This document shows, in pieces, positions 1 to 5,738 of a DNA stretch of 5,793 bases; position 1 is the stretch's first letter; each line of letters opens with the position of its first letter. The notes under the pieces are model-generated. The model made no database searches. It saw only the letters and a program-made list of their open reading frames with translations, and had not been told where the DNA came from. The stretch spans positions 1-5,793 of the forward strand of contig JAHHSA010000078.1 in assembly GCA_020025475.1 (NCBI GenBank), read 5' to 3'. This stretch comes from Oscillibacter sp. Lineage in GTDB: Bacteria > Bacillota > Clostridia > Oscillospirales > Oscillospiraceae. The translations under genes and the position numbers were made by a program.

Positions 1-76
1 GCTCATTGGTATCCATTCCGATGAGCGGCGGCAACCTGCATCTTTTGATATAATTTCTTGGAAATATATCTGTCAT
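1..76 (-). CDS. Partial CDS, N-terminus of an unidentified protein (runs off the left edge)
   Basis: Reading leftwards from an ATG at 76-74, 25 codons stay open to the window edge. The peptide begins MTDIFPRNYIKRC and continues LPPLIGMDTNE, a composition that looks like real protein (Arg, Pro and Asp rich, no low complexity). An in-frame TAA at 85-83 means ATG 76 is the first possible start. I do not recognise the family. The weak point is the lack of a Shine-Dalgarno sequence: the bases before the ATG are an A-rich run with nothing like AGGAGG. Internal candidates, TTG at 34-32 and ATG at 16-14, have no better site. It would be divergent from the spoIIM-like gene, with a 236-bp gap between them. 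Function cannot be inferred from this fragment. Confidence 0.4.
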   Translation of the reverse strand, partial: MTDIFPRNYIKRCRLPPLIGMDTNE

Positions 77-111
77 TTTTGATTATTTTCAATTTTCACA
101 ACAAACTCGAC

Positions 112-163
112 ATGTTATGTATTACGCGGTTACATAGTTTACATAATATAGTAGACATAACAT
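112..163. repeat. Inverted repeat with ACATA-rich direct repeats in the divergent gap
   Basis: ATGTTATGT at 112-120 is repeated as a perfect inverted copy, ACATAACAT, at 155-163, 34 bp apart. Between and just beyond the arms the motif ACATA recurs at 132, 141, 155 and 169. GACATAA is a direct repeat at 154-160 and 168-174, 14 bp apart. The stretch lies between the divergent left-edge gene and the spoIIM-like gene, so it may hold regulator sites or simply be AT-rich spacer. No known operator consensus is matched. Confidence 0.4.
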
Positions 164-264
164 TTTGACATAAATGACAAAAAACGCTTTTGCTTCGCCG
201 ATTTCCTTGCGAATATATGGAAATTGCTCTATCATTAGAAATGTAAAAGTGTTACGTCAACTGT

Positions 265-294
265 TTCATAGCATCTGCACCTTCCGCATAGGAT
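265..294 (+). promoter_or_regulatory. Possible sigma-E-like promoter upstream of the spoIIM-like gene
   Basis: CATAGGAT at 287-294 resembles the -10 element of sigma-E promoters (CATACAnT-like). TTCATAGC at 265-272, 14 bp upstream, partly resembles their -35 element. In Bacillus spoIIM belongs to the mother-cell sigma-E regulon, which makes this plausible. Against it, transcription would start near 301, inside the ribosome binding site at 301-308, giving a very short leader. A weaker pair lies further upstream (CGAATATA at 210-217 and CATTAGAA at 233-240). I see no good sigma-A promoter for this operon in the gap. Confidence 0.25.
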
Positions 295-300
295 GTGGCG

Positions 301-308
301 AGGTGAGG
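301..308 (+). promoter_or_regulatory. Ribosome binding site of the spoIIM-like gene
   Basis: AGGTGAGG lies 4 bases before GTG 313 (7-8 bases counted from its AGGTG core). An ATG at 309 sits in another frame and stops after six codons, and the in-frame ATG codons at 370-378 have no such site. The GTG is therefore the best start. Confidence 0.6.
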
Positions 309-312
309 ATGT

Positions 313-927
313 GTGAATTGGAAACATAGAAGCGGGAGACGTTTGGATCGTTCCTCACCGTTCCCGCGTATGATGATGCTGGCAGCGTTCTTTTTCTTGG
401 GCGTTGTTTTGGGACAGGTTCTGGCTGGTAAGGTTTCACCATCCGCTGGCGCGGAGCTGCGGAACTATCTGGGGGAGTATCTCCAATTTGAGCAGCAGCT
501 GAAGGTGGGTCCTGAGACGGTGCTTTCGGCGCTTCGGCTGTATTTTCGGTATCCACTGTTGGCGTTTCTTTTTGGTTTTGTTTCTGCCGGAGCAGTGCTT
601 TTGCCTTGTGTTTCCGTTGCGTTTGGTTTTTTTCTTTCTTTTTCGGTATCCTGTTTTACAGCGTCTTTTGGAACAGCTGGTGTACTGTTGGCACTGGCAG
701 CGTTGGGAGCGCGAACAGTGGTGACGCTGCCTTGCTTCATATTGCTGGCAGTCCCGGCCTGGGAGACTTCCTGTGAGATGCTGACCCTTGGGAGAGGGGC
801 AGGGTATGGAAAAAAGAGCTGGATTCGTCTGCTCGTTTGCTCAGCTGTTCTGCTGGGAGGTGTGTGTTTTGAACTTGTATTTGGTCCATGGCTCCTGCGT
901 GCTGCGCTGGAGCACATGCTTGGATAA
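313..927 (+). CDS. spoIIM: Probable stage II sporulation protein M (SpoIIM-like membrane protein)
   Basis: This is a 204-residue polytopic membrane protein with a GTG start. SpoIIM belongs to the SpoIID-SpoIIM-SpoIIP complex, which acts in the mother-cell membrane and is needed for peptidoglycan remodelling during forespore engulfment. Visible here: a short basic N-terminus (residues 1-20), a first membrane segment at about 22-38, a roughly 40-residue loop outside the bilayer (40-80), a long hydrophobic block at about 82-115 that fits two helices, another at 121-148, and a last one at about 171-196. The length matches the family, which is around 200-215 residues. Context supports the call: in Bacillus subtilis spoIIM lies near the xerD homologue, and here xerD follows after 17 bp. 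No diagnostic catalytic motif exists for this family, so the name rests on topology, length and neighbourhood. Another small multi-pass membrane protein remains possible. Confidence 0.62.
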   Translation: MNWKHRSGRRLDRSSPFPRMMMLAAFFFLGVVLGQVLAGKVSPSAGAELRNYLGEYLQFEQQLKVGPETVLSALRLYFRYPLLAFLFGFVSAGAVLLPCVSVAFGFFLSFSVSCFTASFGTAGVLLALAALGARTVVTLPCFILLAVPAWETSCEMLTLGRGAGYGKKSWIRLLVCSAVLLGGVCFELVFGPWLLRAALEHMLG

Positions 928-930
928 AAA

Positions 931-943
931 AGGGGGGAAGAGG
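931..943 (+). promoter_or_regulatory. Purine-rich ribosome binding site that sets the xerD start
   Basis: An AGGGGGGAAGAGG tract stands directly before TTG 945, with its G-run 7 bases upstream of that codon. An ATG at 888 is in frame but would overlap the end of the spoIIM-like gene by about 40 bases and lacks such a site. Confidence 0.7.
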
Positions 944-944
944 C

Positions 945-1829
945 TTGACTGACGATATTGTACAGTATGAAAAATATCTTACTGGGGAAAAGCATGCCTC
1001 TCAGAATACCATCAGTTCTTATCTCCGGGACGTGACACAGTTTGTCAATTATTTGGATGAAGTGTGTCACTGCGGTCCAAGAGAGGCAGACAGCACCCAG
1101 GTGAGTGCCTGCATGGTTTCGATGCTGGGCAAGGGAAAATCGCCTGCCACGGTGACACGGTTTCTGGCGTCCATCAAGTCCTTTTATAATTTTCTGGTGG
1201 CCAAGGGGGAACTGGAAGAAAATCCTGCAAAGAGCGTGGCCGCTGCGAAGGTGGAACGCAAGTATCCAGAGATTTTGACCAGCAAAGAAGTGGAACTTTT
1301 CCTGGAGCAGCCTCAGTGCATTGATGCGAAGGGCTTTCGGGATCACGCAATGCTGGAACTGCTGTATGCCACCGGAATCCGGGTCAGTGAGCTGATTTCT
1401 TTAAATTTGGAGGATGTGAATCTGGCGGCCGCCTTTATCCGCTGCACCAGCAAAGGAAAGGAACGGATTATTCCTCTGTATCACACGGCTGTTAAGGCAC
1501 TGCAGGATTACATCAAGAACATTCGCCCAAAGCTGATTGCAGACAGTGAGGAGCGGGCGTTGTTTGTGAATATGAACGGTGAGCGTATGAGCAGGCAGGG
1601 CTTTTGGAAGATTATCAAGCATTATCAGGAAAAAGCCGGCATTGAAAAGGATATCACGCCCCATACGCTGCGTCATTCGTTTGCTGCGCATCTGTTGGAA
1701 AACGGTGCGGATATCCGTGCTATTCAGGAAATGCTGGGTCATGCAGATATCTCCTCTACGCAGATCTATGCGCATGTGGTGAAGCGACAGCTGAAGGATG
1801 TCTACAGGAAAGCCCATCCAAGAGCATAA
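945..1829 (+). CDS. xerD: Tyrosine recombinase XerD (site-specific, chromosome dimer resolution)
   Basis: Xer recombinases cut and rejoin DNA at dif near the replication terminus to resolve chromosome dimers, forming a 3'-phosphotyrosine link. With the TTG start the product has 294 residues, close to the usual 295-300. The N-terminal core-binding domain (about 1-85) begins DDIVQYEKYLTGEK and continues with the typical SxNTxxSYxRDxxxF pattern. The catalytic domain (about 105-294) carries all expected residues: Arg146 (ATGIRVSEL), Lys170 (SKGKERIIPL), His240 and Arg243 (HTLRHSFAAHLL), His266 (LGHADISS) and the nucleophile Tyr275 (TQIYAHV). These positions nearly match Escherichia coli XerD. The end, AHPRA, is typical of Xer proteins. 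It lies 17 bp after the spoIIM-like gene, probably in one operon, and ends at a strong hairpin. An in-frame ATG at 888 would add 19 untypical residues and is rejected. XerC or a lone Xer protein is the alternative; the enzyme class is certain. Confidence 0.9.
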   Translation: MTDDIVQYEKYLTGEKHASQNTISSYLRDVTQFVNYLDEVCHCGPREADSTQVSACMVSMLGKGKSPATVTRFLASIKSFYNFLVAKGELEENPAKSVAAAKVERKYPEILTSKEVELFLEQPQCIDAKGFRDHAMLELLYATGIRVSELISLNLEDVNLAAAFIRCTSKGKERIIPLYHTAVKALQDYIKNIRPKLIADSEERALFVNMNGERMSRQGFWKIIKHYQEKAGIEKDITPHTLRHSFAAHLLENGADIRAIQEMLGHADISSTQIYAHVVKRQLKDVYRKAHPRA

Positions 1830-1862
1830 AAAAACAGCACAGCTAACAGCCGTGCTGTTTTT
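1830..1862. terminator. Bidirectional intrinsic terminator shared by xerD and the DUF5662 gene
   Basis: AAAAACAGCAC (1830-1840) pairs with GTGCTGTTTTT (1852-1862), and an inner GCT/AGC pair (1842-1844 with 1848-1850) closes a three-base loop. It begins at the base after the xerD stop codon and ends in a T run on the plus strand. On the minus strand it lies 17 bases past the stop of the convergent gene and is followed by a run of T (opposite 1828-1834). It therefore fits factor-independent termination in both directions. Confidence 0.9.
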
Positions 1863-1872
1863 CGCAGCTTTG

Positions 1873-1897
1873 GAACTGCTTAATGGTGAAGCAGTTC
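1873..1897 (-). repeat. Perfect 9-bp hairpin across the stop codon of the DUF5662 gene
   Basis: GAACTGCTT at 1873-1881 and AAGCAGTTC at 1889-1897 are perfect inverted copies around a 7-base loop. In the minus-strand mRNA the hairpin covers the last codons and the TAA at 1882-1880, and lies just ahead of the terminator. It has no T tail of its own. It may protect the 3' end or be chance. Confidence 0.6.
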
Positions 1898-2410
1898 ATG
1901 CTTGATGTAGGAAAAAGTAGCATCCTCTCCCTGATCCCGCAGCATAATCAACAGAGATTCGATCAGATCGGAGGTCTCCTGAGACAAGAACAAACGCTTG
2001 TTTTTGCCATGACAGAAGAATTCGTATGGGTCGCCGAGCTGGAAGGCATCGCCCCGATAGGTCCTGCTGGCCGCCAGCCGGTCGCAGAACATTTCAGCCA
2101 CGTATTTTATTGGCATATTGACGCCCACAATGCCGTCACCGCGGGTGCTGTAATCCGTCCAGTATTCGAAATGGTGGCGATTCCGGCCTTTATGATGGAG
2201 CCAGGAGGCGCTATAACCCTCTGCCCGTCGCTGGGCATCGTTGGGACTGTGGTCGCCCTGATAGTATTTGATGCCAGCCAGAAACTCCACCGGGGAGTAT
2301 TTGGAAAGATCGTGGGTCAGCCCCTGCCAGTAGAGCCCCAGCCGGAAGCAGTATTTTCGCACCAGCGCTCGGTGGTGGTTGACGGTTTTTAAATGTGCCC
2401 AGAAATGCAA
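1880..2410 (-). CDS. DUF5662-like protein of unknown function with an HD-like His/Asp pattern
   Basis: The 176-residue soluble protein resembles the DUF5662 family from gut Firmicutes; I recognise the run GLTHDLSKYSPVEFLAGIKY and the N-terminal HLKTVNHHRALV. Members are sometimes labelled catalase, for which I see no support. Notable residues are His12-His13, His33-Asp34, His72-His73, His79-His80 before FEYW, and Asp110 in MFCDR. The order His, HisAsp, His, Asp along a mainly helical chain recalls metal-dependent HD phosphohydrolases, but that is my inference. The start must be TTG at 2410-2408: an in-frame TGA lies three codons upstream, and the site AGGAGGTGA stands 6 bases before the TTG. 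It is transcribed alone, converging on xerD and sharing its terminator. A reading frame opening with ATG at 2447 overlaps it in another frame and is not the gene. Family call fairly sure; function unknown. Confidence 0.8.
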   Translation of the reverse strand: MHFWAHLKTVNHHRALVRKYCFRLGLYWQGLTHDLSKYSPVEFLAGIKYYQGDHSPNDAQRRAEGYSASWLHHKGRNRHHFEYWTDYSTRGDGIVGVNMPIKYVAEMFCDRLAASRTYRGDAFQLGDPYEFFCHGKNKRLFLSQETSDLIESLLIMLRDQGEDATFSYIKHELLHH

Positions 2411-2416
2411 GCACGT

Positions 2417-2425
2417 TCACCTCCT
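2417..2425 (-). promoter_or_regulatory. Ribosome binding site of the DUF5662 gene
   Basis: On the minus strand this reads AGGAGGTGA, fully complementary to the usual 16S rRNA tail, 6 bases before TTG 2410. The TGA inside it is an in-frame stop, which excludes any longer protein. Confidence 0.8.
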
Positions 2426-2475
2426 GATGATTTTCAGTTCCAACCATGATTAATATTTATAAAATAACAGTATCA

Positions 2476-2514
2476 ACGGATTCCCCAATCGCTATTGACC
2501 GGGATCGCTTCCGT
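2476..2514. repeat. Nested imperfect dyad
   Basis: Three short stems nest around a CGCT loop: ACGGA (2476-2480) with TCCGT (2510-2514), TCCC (2482-2485) with GGGA (2501-2504), and CAAT (2486-2489) with ATTG (2494-2497). The right side has two unpaired internal stretches, ACC and TCGCT. Four Ts (2514-2517) end it on the plus strand, too few for a convincing terminator. Confidence 0.35.
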
Positions 2515-2555
2515 TTTGCGAATCTCTGTGTCCATCAGTATACCACCAGGCCTGC

Positions 2556-2581
2556 AAAAAAACGAGAGATTTTTTTCTCGT
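2556..2581 (-). terminator. Terminator-like hairpin on the minus strand
   Basis: On the minus strand ACGAGA pairs with TCTCGT around an 8-base A-rich loop and is followed by six Ts (opposite 2561-2556). The stem is short and only half GC, so it would be weak. No gene is seen upstream of it on that strand before alaS. Confidence 0.35.
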
Positions 2582-2669
2582 CTGCTGTGTGCTATCTTCA
2601 GGATGTCAGCGGCAGCGGAGAAAGCTACGGATCAGTCATAAGAAATACGCTCTTTTTAGCATACGGCAG

Positions 2670-2697
2670 TTGACAAAATTGGGAAAAAGAATATAAT
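2670..2697 (+). promoter_or_regulatory. Consensus sigma-A promoter of the T-box leader and alaS
   Basis: TTGACA at 2670-2675 and TATAAT at 2692-2697 are both perfect matches to the vegetative consensus, with a 16-bp spacer. Transcription should begin near 2703-2706, about 290 bases before the alaS start codon. Confidence 0.9.
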
Positions 2698-2703
2698 AAA
2701 GTC

Positions 2704-2941
2704 AGTTCAATAAACAAAGGCAGTGAAAAAGCCAGTTTTGCTGTTCGGGTCCAAGCGAGAGGGGAGATGGTGTGAGCCCCTTGTCTTCGAAGCATGACAG
2801 CCACTTTTGAGCAGTCTGCGATGAGCGGAACGGGTCATCTCCGTTACAGGATGGCTAAGATGTCCCCGCAAGGGGAATAATTAGGGTGGTACCGTGAAGC
2901 TTGTCTTCGCCCCTATGCGGGGCGGAGATTTTTTGTTTTTT
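2704..2941 (+). ncRNA. T-box riboswitch leader, alanine specific (tRNA-Ala sensor)
   Basis: This leader binds uncharged tRNA-Ala and lets RNA polymerase continue into alaS. The conserved T-box sequence AGGGTGGTACCG is at 2883-2894; its TGGT can pair with the ACCA end of tRNA-Ala. In stem I the AGTGA motif (2722-2726) is followed by AAAAG (2727-2731), which pairs with CTTTT (2804-2808). Directly before lies the specifier GCC (2800-2802, then A2803), an alanine codon, and after it GAGCAG. This order copies the known glycine leader, where GGC, A, TTCTT, GAGCAA occupy the same places. The apical stem AGGGG/CCCCT (2760-2764 with 2777-2781) holds a loop containing GGTG. A further hairpin, AACGG/CCGTT, is at 2829-2845. 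The terminator at 2905-2941 completes the switch. I did not resolve the pairing of the antiterminator arms. The boundaries are approximate. Confidence 0.93.
2905..2941 (+). terminator. Regulated intrinsic terminator of the T-box leader
   Basis: CTTCGCCCC (2905-2913) pairs with GGGGCGGAG (2919-2927) with one T-G wobble and a 5-base loop, followed by six Ts (2929-2934), a G and six more Ts (2936-2941). It lies between the T-box sequence and alaS, where a T-box attenuator is expected, and should form when tRNA-Ala is charged. Confidence 0.92.
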
Positions 2942-2994
2942 GGGCAAAATAAAGGAATCAACTGATTGAGTGAAATATTGGAGGAAAAAATACT

Positions 2995-5631
2995 ATGGCA
3001 CATCCTTACCATGGGCTGAATGAACTTCGGGAGATGTTTCTCAGCTACTTTGAAAGCAAGGGCCACCTGCGTCTGCCCAGCTTTTCTCTGATTCCCCACA
3101 ATGACGCCAGTCTGCTGCTGATTAACAGTGGTATGGCTCCCATGAAGACGTGGTTTACCCGGGAGGAAGAGCCCCCCCGTAACCGCGTTACCACCTGCCA
3201 GAAGTGCATCCGTACCGGCGATATCGAGAACATTGGTAAGACGGACCGCCATGGAACCTACTTTGAGATGCTGGGCAACTTCTCCTTTGGCGATTACTTC
3301 AAGAAGGAAGCCATTCCTTTCTGCTGGGAGTTTCTCACCCAGGTGGTTGGCCTGGAGGAGGATCGTCTGTATCCCTCCATTTACCTGGACGACGATGAGG
3401 CGTTTGAGATCTGGAACAAGGACATCGGCATTCCCGCTGATCGGATCGTCCGTTTCGGCAAGGAAGATAACTTCTGGGAACATGGAGCAGGTCCCTGCGG
3501 TCCTTGTTCCGAGGTCTACTATGACCGCGGCGTGGAGCATGGCTGCGGCAAGCCCGACTGCAAGGTCGGCTGCGACTGCGATCGTTTCATCGAAGTTTGG
3601 AATAACGTGTTCTCTCAGTTTGTCAACGATGGTGAGGGTCACTACACGGAGATGAAGAACAAGAACATTGATACCGGCATGGGCCTGGAGCGGTTGGCCT
3701 GTGTGTGCCAGAACGTGAACTCTCTGTTTGATGTTGATACGGTCATGAACATCACCAATAAGGTCAGTGAGATCACGAACGCTCACTACGGGGAGAGTGC
3801 CAAGACAGATGTCAGCCTGCGTGTGATCACGGACCACATCCGCGCTTCTGTTATGATGATCTGCGATGGCGTTCTGCCCAGCAACGAGGGCCGCGGCTAT
3901 GTTCTGCGCCGTCTGCTTCGCCGTGCTGCCCGTCACGGCAAGCTGCTCGGCGTGAACCGTGCATTCCTGTATGAGGTGGTGGATACCGTTATCCATGAGA
4001 ACGAGTGCGCTTATCCAGATCTGAGAGAGAAGCAGGCCTACATTACCAAGGTCGTCCGGACGGAGGAAGAGAACTTTGCCAAGACCATTGATGGCGGCAT
4101 GAAAATTTACAATGAGCTGCTTGCCGCTCACAAAGAAAAGGGCGAGGCTGTGTTCTCCGGTGCTGATGCGTTCAAGCTGTATGATACCTATGGCTTCCCC
4201 ATCGACCTGACCGCCGAGATGGTGGAGGAAGAGGGCATGCGCGTGGATCGCGATGGCTTTGAGGCCATGATGGAGGAGCAGCGTCTCCGTGCTCGCAAGG
4301 CACGCGAGGCTCTGGGTGACTTGGGCTGGGCCGGCATTGAGTTCGGCAGTGATATGCCTGCTACCGAATTCCTGGGCTATGAGCAGGCCGCCTGTGATGC
4401 CAAAGTCCTGGCCATTGTGGTGGATGGCGAGCTGCGTGATGAGATCGTTGCAGGTGTTGAGGCCACCATCGTTCTGGATCAGACCACGATGTACGCTGAA
4501 ATGGGTGGCCAGGTCGGCGATCACGGCGCCATTCTTTGCGGTGACAGTAAATTCATGGTCACCGATGTTCAAAAGAATAAGGGCGGTAAGTTCCTGCATG
4601 TCGGCGTTCTGGAGCAGGGCAAGGTGCAGGTGGGTGACACCGTCACCGTCAGCTATGATGAGCAGCGCCGCAAGGCTGTGATGCGTGCACACAGCGCTAC
4701 CCATCTTCTGGATGCTGCTTTGAAGAAGGTTCTGGGCGATCACGTCCATCAGGCTGGCTCTCTGGTGGAGCCTGACCGTCTGCGTTTTGACTTTACCCAC
4801 TTTGAGGCCATTACACCTGAGCAGCTGAGTGCGATTGAGCGCATGGTCAACGATGCCATTCTGGAGGGCTACCCCATTGTGACGGAGGTCCTGCCCATTG
4901 AAGAGGCCAAGAAGAAGGGCGCCGTGTCCCTGTTCGGCGAAAAGTACGGCGAGGTGGTCCGTGTTGTGGAGATGGGTGACTTCTCCATGGAATTCTGCGG
5001 TGGTACTCACCTGAACAACACCGCAAAGGTCGGCCCCTTCCGCATCAAGTCTGAGAGTTCTATTGCTTCCGGCGTCCGCCGTATCGAGGCCACCGTCGGG
5101 CAGCTGAGTCTGGATGTGATGAACAAGAATCAAGAGTTGTTGTTCTGTGTAGCACAGACTCTGAAAACCAATCCCGGTGAGCTGGCAGCCAAGGCCGAGC
5201 AGCAGATCGCTGAAATGAAGGAGCTGCGCCATATGGTGGAGAAGTTCAAGGCTGAGGCTTCCCTGGGTGAGGCTCGTCAGTTCCTGATGGCTGCCAAGGA
5301 AGTGGGCGGTCTGAAGATTGTCACTGCAAACAAGCCCGGTATGGACGCCAATGCACTGCGTCAGATGGGCGACTTCCTGCGGGATAAGGCCGAGAATGTG
5401 GTGGCAGTGCTTTCTTCCGTCAACGGAGAGAAGATCACCTTCCTGGCGGTCTGCGGCAAGGAAGCTGTTGCCAAGGGCATTAAGGCCGGCGAGCTGATCC
5501 GGTCCGTCTGCACGATCTGCGGCGGTAAGGGCGGCGGCAAGCCTGACAGTGCTATGGGCGGCGGTTCTGATCTGCTGAAGGTGGATGATGCTCTGGCCAG
5601 CGTGGACGATTTTGTCGCTTCCAAGCTGTAA
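2995..5631 (+). CDS. alaS: Alanyl-tRNA synthetase
   Basis: This class II synthetase joins alanine to tRNA-Ala in the cytoplasm and hydrolyses mischarged Ser- and Gly-tRNA-Ala. Its 878 residues match the bacterial length (about 875). The aminoacylation domain (about 1-250) holds motif 2 in RHGTYFEMLGNFSFGDYF (85-102) and motif 3 in GMGLERLA (228-235). Between them lies the Firmicute-type cysteine-rich stretch from GPCGPCSE (166-173) through Cys184, Cys189, Cys193 and Cys195. A tRNA-recognition region follows (about 250-460). The editing domain (about 480-710) has EMGGQVGD (502-509) and the zinc set His566, His570 (HSATH), Cys668, His672 (CGGTH). A helical linker (about 720-755) leads to the C-Ala domain with the glycine-rich CGGKGGGKPDSAMGGG (842-857). 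All key residues are present. GGAGG at 2980-2984 stands 10 bases before the ATG. The gene is controlled by the alanine T-box leader in front of it. Its strong use of CTG, GGC and similar codons, more biased than in its neighbours, suggests high expression. Confidence 0.99.
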   Translation: MAHPYHGLNELREMFLSYFESKGHLRLPSFSLIPHNDASLLLINSGMAPMKTWFTREEEPPRNRVTTCQKCIRTGDIENIGKTDRHGTYFEMLGNFSFGDYFKKEAIPFCWEFLTQVVGLEEDRLYPSIYLDDDEAFEIWNKDIGIPADRIVRFGKEDNFWEHGAGPCGPCSEVYYDRGVEHGCGKPDCKVGCDCDRFIEVWNNVFSQFVNDGEGHYTEMKNKNIDTGMGLERLACVCQNVNSLFDVDTVMNITNKVSEITNAHYGESAKTDVSLRVITDHIRASVMMICDGVLPSNEGRGYVLRRLLRRAARHGKLLGVNRAFLYEVVDTVIHENECAYPDLREKQAYITKVVRTEEENFAKTIDGGMKIYNELLAAHKEKGEAVFSGADAFKLYDTYGFPIDLTAEMVEEEGMRVDRDGFEAMMEEQRLRARKAREALGDLGWAGIEFGSDMPATEFLGYEQAACDAKVLAIVVDGELRDEIVAGVEATIVLDQTTMYAEMGGQVGDHGAILCGDSKFMVTDVQKNKGGKFLHVGVLEQGKVQVGDTVTVSYDEQRRKAVMRAHSATHLLDAALKKVLGDHVHQAGSLVEPDRLRFDFTHFEAITPEQLSAIERMVNDAILEGYPIVTEVLPIEEAKKKGAVSLFGEKYGEVVRVVEMGDFSMEFCGGTHLNNTAKVGPFRIKSESSIASGVRRIEATVGQLSLDVMNKNQELLFCVAQTLKTNPGELAAKAEQQIAEMKELRHMVEKFKAEASLGEARQFLMAAKEVGGLKIVTANKPGMDANALRQMGDFLRDKAENVVAVLSSVNGEKITFLAVCGKEAVAKGIKAGELIRSVCTICGGKGGGKPDSAMGGGSDLLKVDDALASVDDFVASKL

Positions 5632-5738
5632 GCTGCCGATTCTATTCTGCTAGTGAATTGTCACACCAACTGCAATACTTTGTAAGTTCAGAGGCGCACA
5701 TTTCACAGTTCCTGGGCAGAAAAAAGACCAACACTTTG

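Larger units (their letters stand above)
2426..2669. other. Intergenic region without a credible gene
   Basis: This gap separates the start of the DUF5662 gene from the alaS promoter. A plus-strand frame of 75 codons (2446-2673) lacks a ribosome binding site and resembles nothing. On the minus strand an AT-rich stretch at 2450-2476 (TTGATA, 15 bp, TATTAA) could be a weak promoter for the DUF5662 gene. Two hairpins are described separately: a nested dyad at 2476-2514 and a minus-strand terminator-like hairpin at 2556-2581. Confidence 0.55.

Noticed and set aside
1..60. A SAM-I riboswitch, suggested by CGATGA followed by CGGCAACC at 20-36
   Set aside because: The conserved AAGGTGCTAA segment and the following stem are absent downstream. 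The resemblance is brief, and the region is open in the minus-strand partial gene.
47..70. A near-perfect dyad, GATAT-A-ATTTC around TTG
   Set aside because: It is AT-rich and lies inside the probable partial coding region, so chance is likely.
63..92. A minus-strand promoter (TTGAAA at 92-87, TATATT at 68-63, 18-bp spacer)
   Set aside because: It surrounds the ATG at 76-74 of the left-edge gene, so transcription would begin inside that gene. It is only viable if that gene call is wrong.
165..170. TTGACA as a -35 box for the spoIIM-like gene
   Set aside because: No acceptable -10 sequence lies 15-19 bp downstream.
465..1346. A 293-codon minus-strand frame across the spoIIM-like gene and xerD
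   Set aside because: It lies antisense to two well-supported genes and its sequence resembles no protein.
2211..2447. A minus-strand frame starting at ATG 2447, overlapping the DUF5662 gene
   Set aside because: After the first codons it gives a Pro/Gly/Ala-rich sequence in a shifted frame of DUF5662. The real gene is fixed by its TTG start and ribosome binding site.
2450..2476. A minus-strand promoter for the DUF5662 gene (TTGATA and TATTAA)
   Set aside because: The spacer of 15 bp is short and the -10 matches only 4 of 6 bases. It is mentioned in the intergenic entry but is not strong enough to annotate separately.
2446..2673. A 75-codon plus-strand frame in the gap before alaS
   Set aside because: There is no ribosome binding site before its ATG, no recognisable domain, and it runs into the alaS promoter.
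2881..5232. A 783-codon open frame on the minus strand covering most of alaS
   Set aside because: It is the antisense of a strongly codon-biased alaS frame, which removes stop codons from the opposite strand. It has no family motifs or sensible start, and the sense strand is certain.
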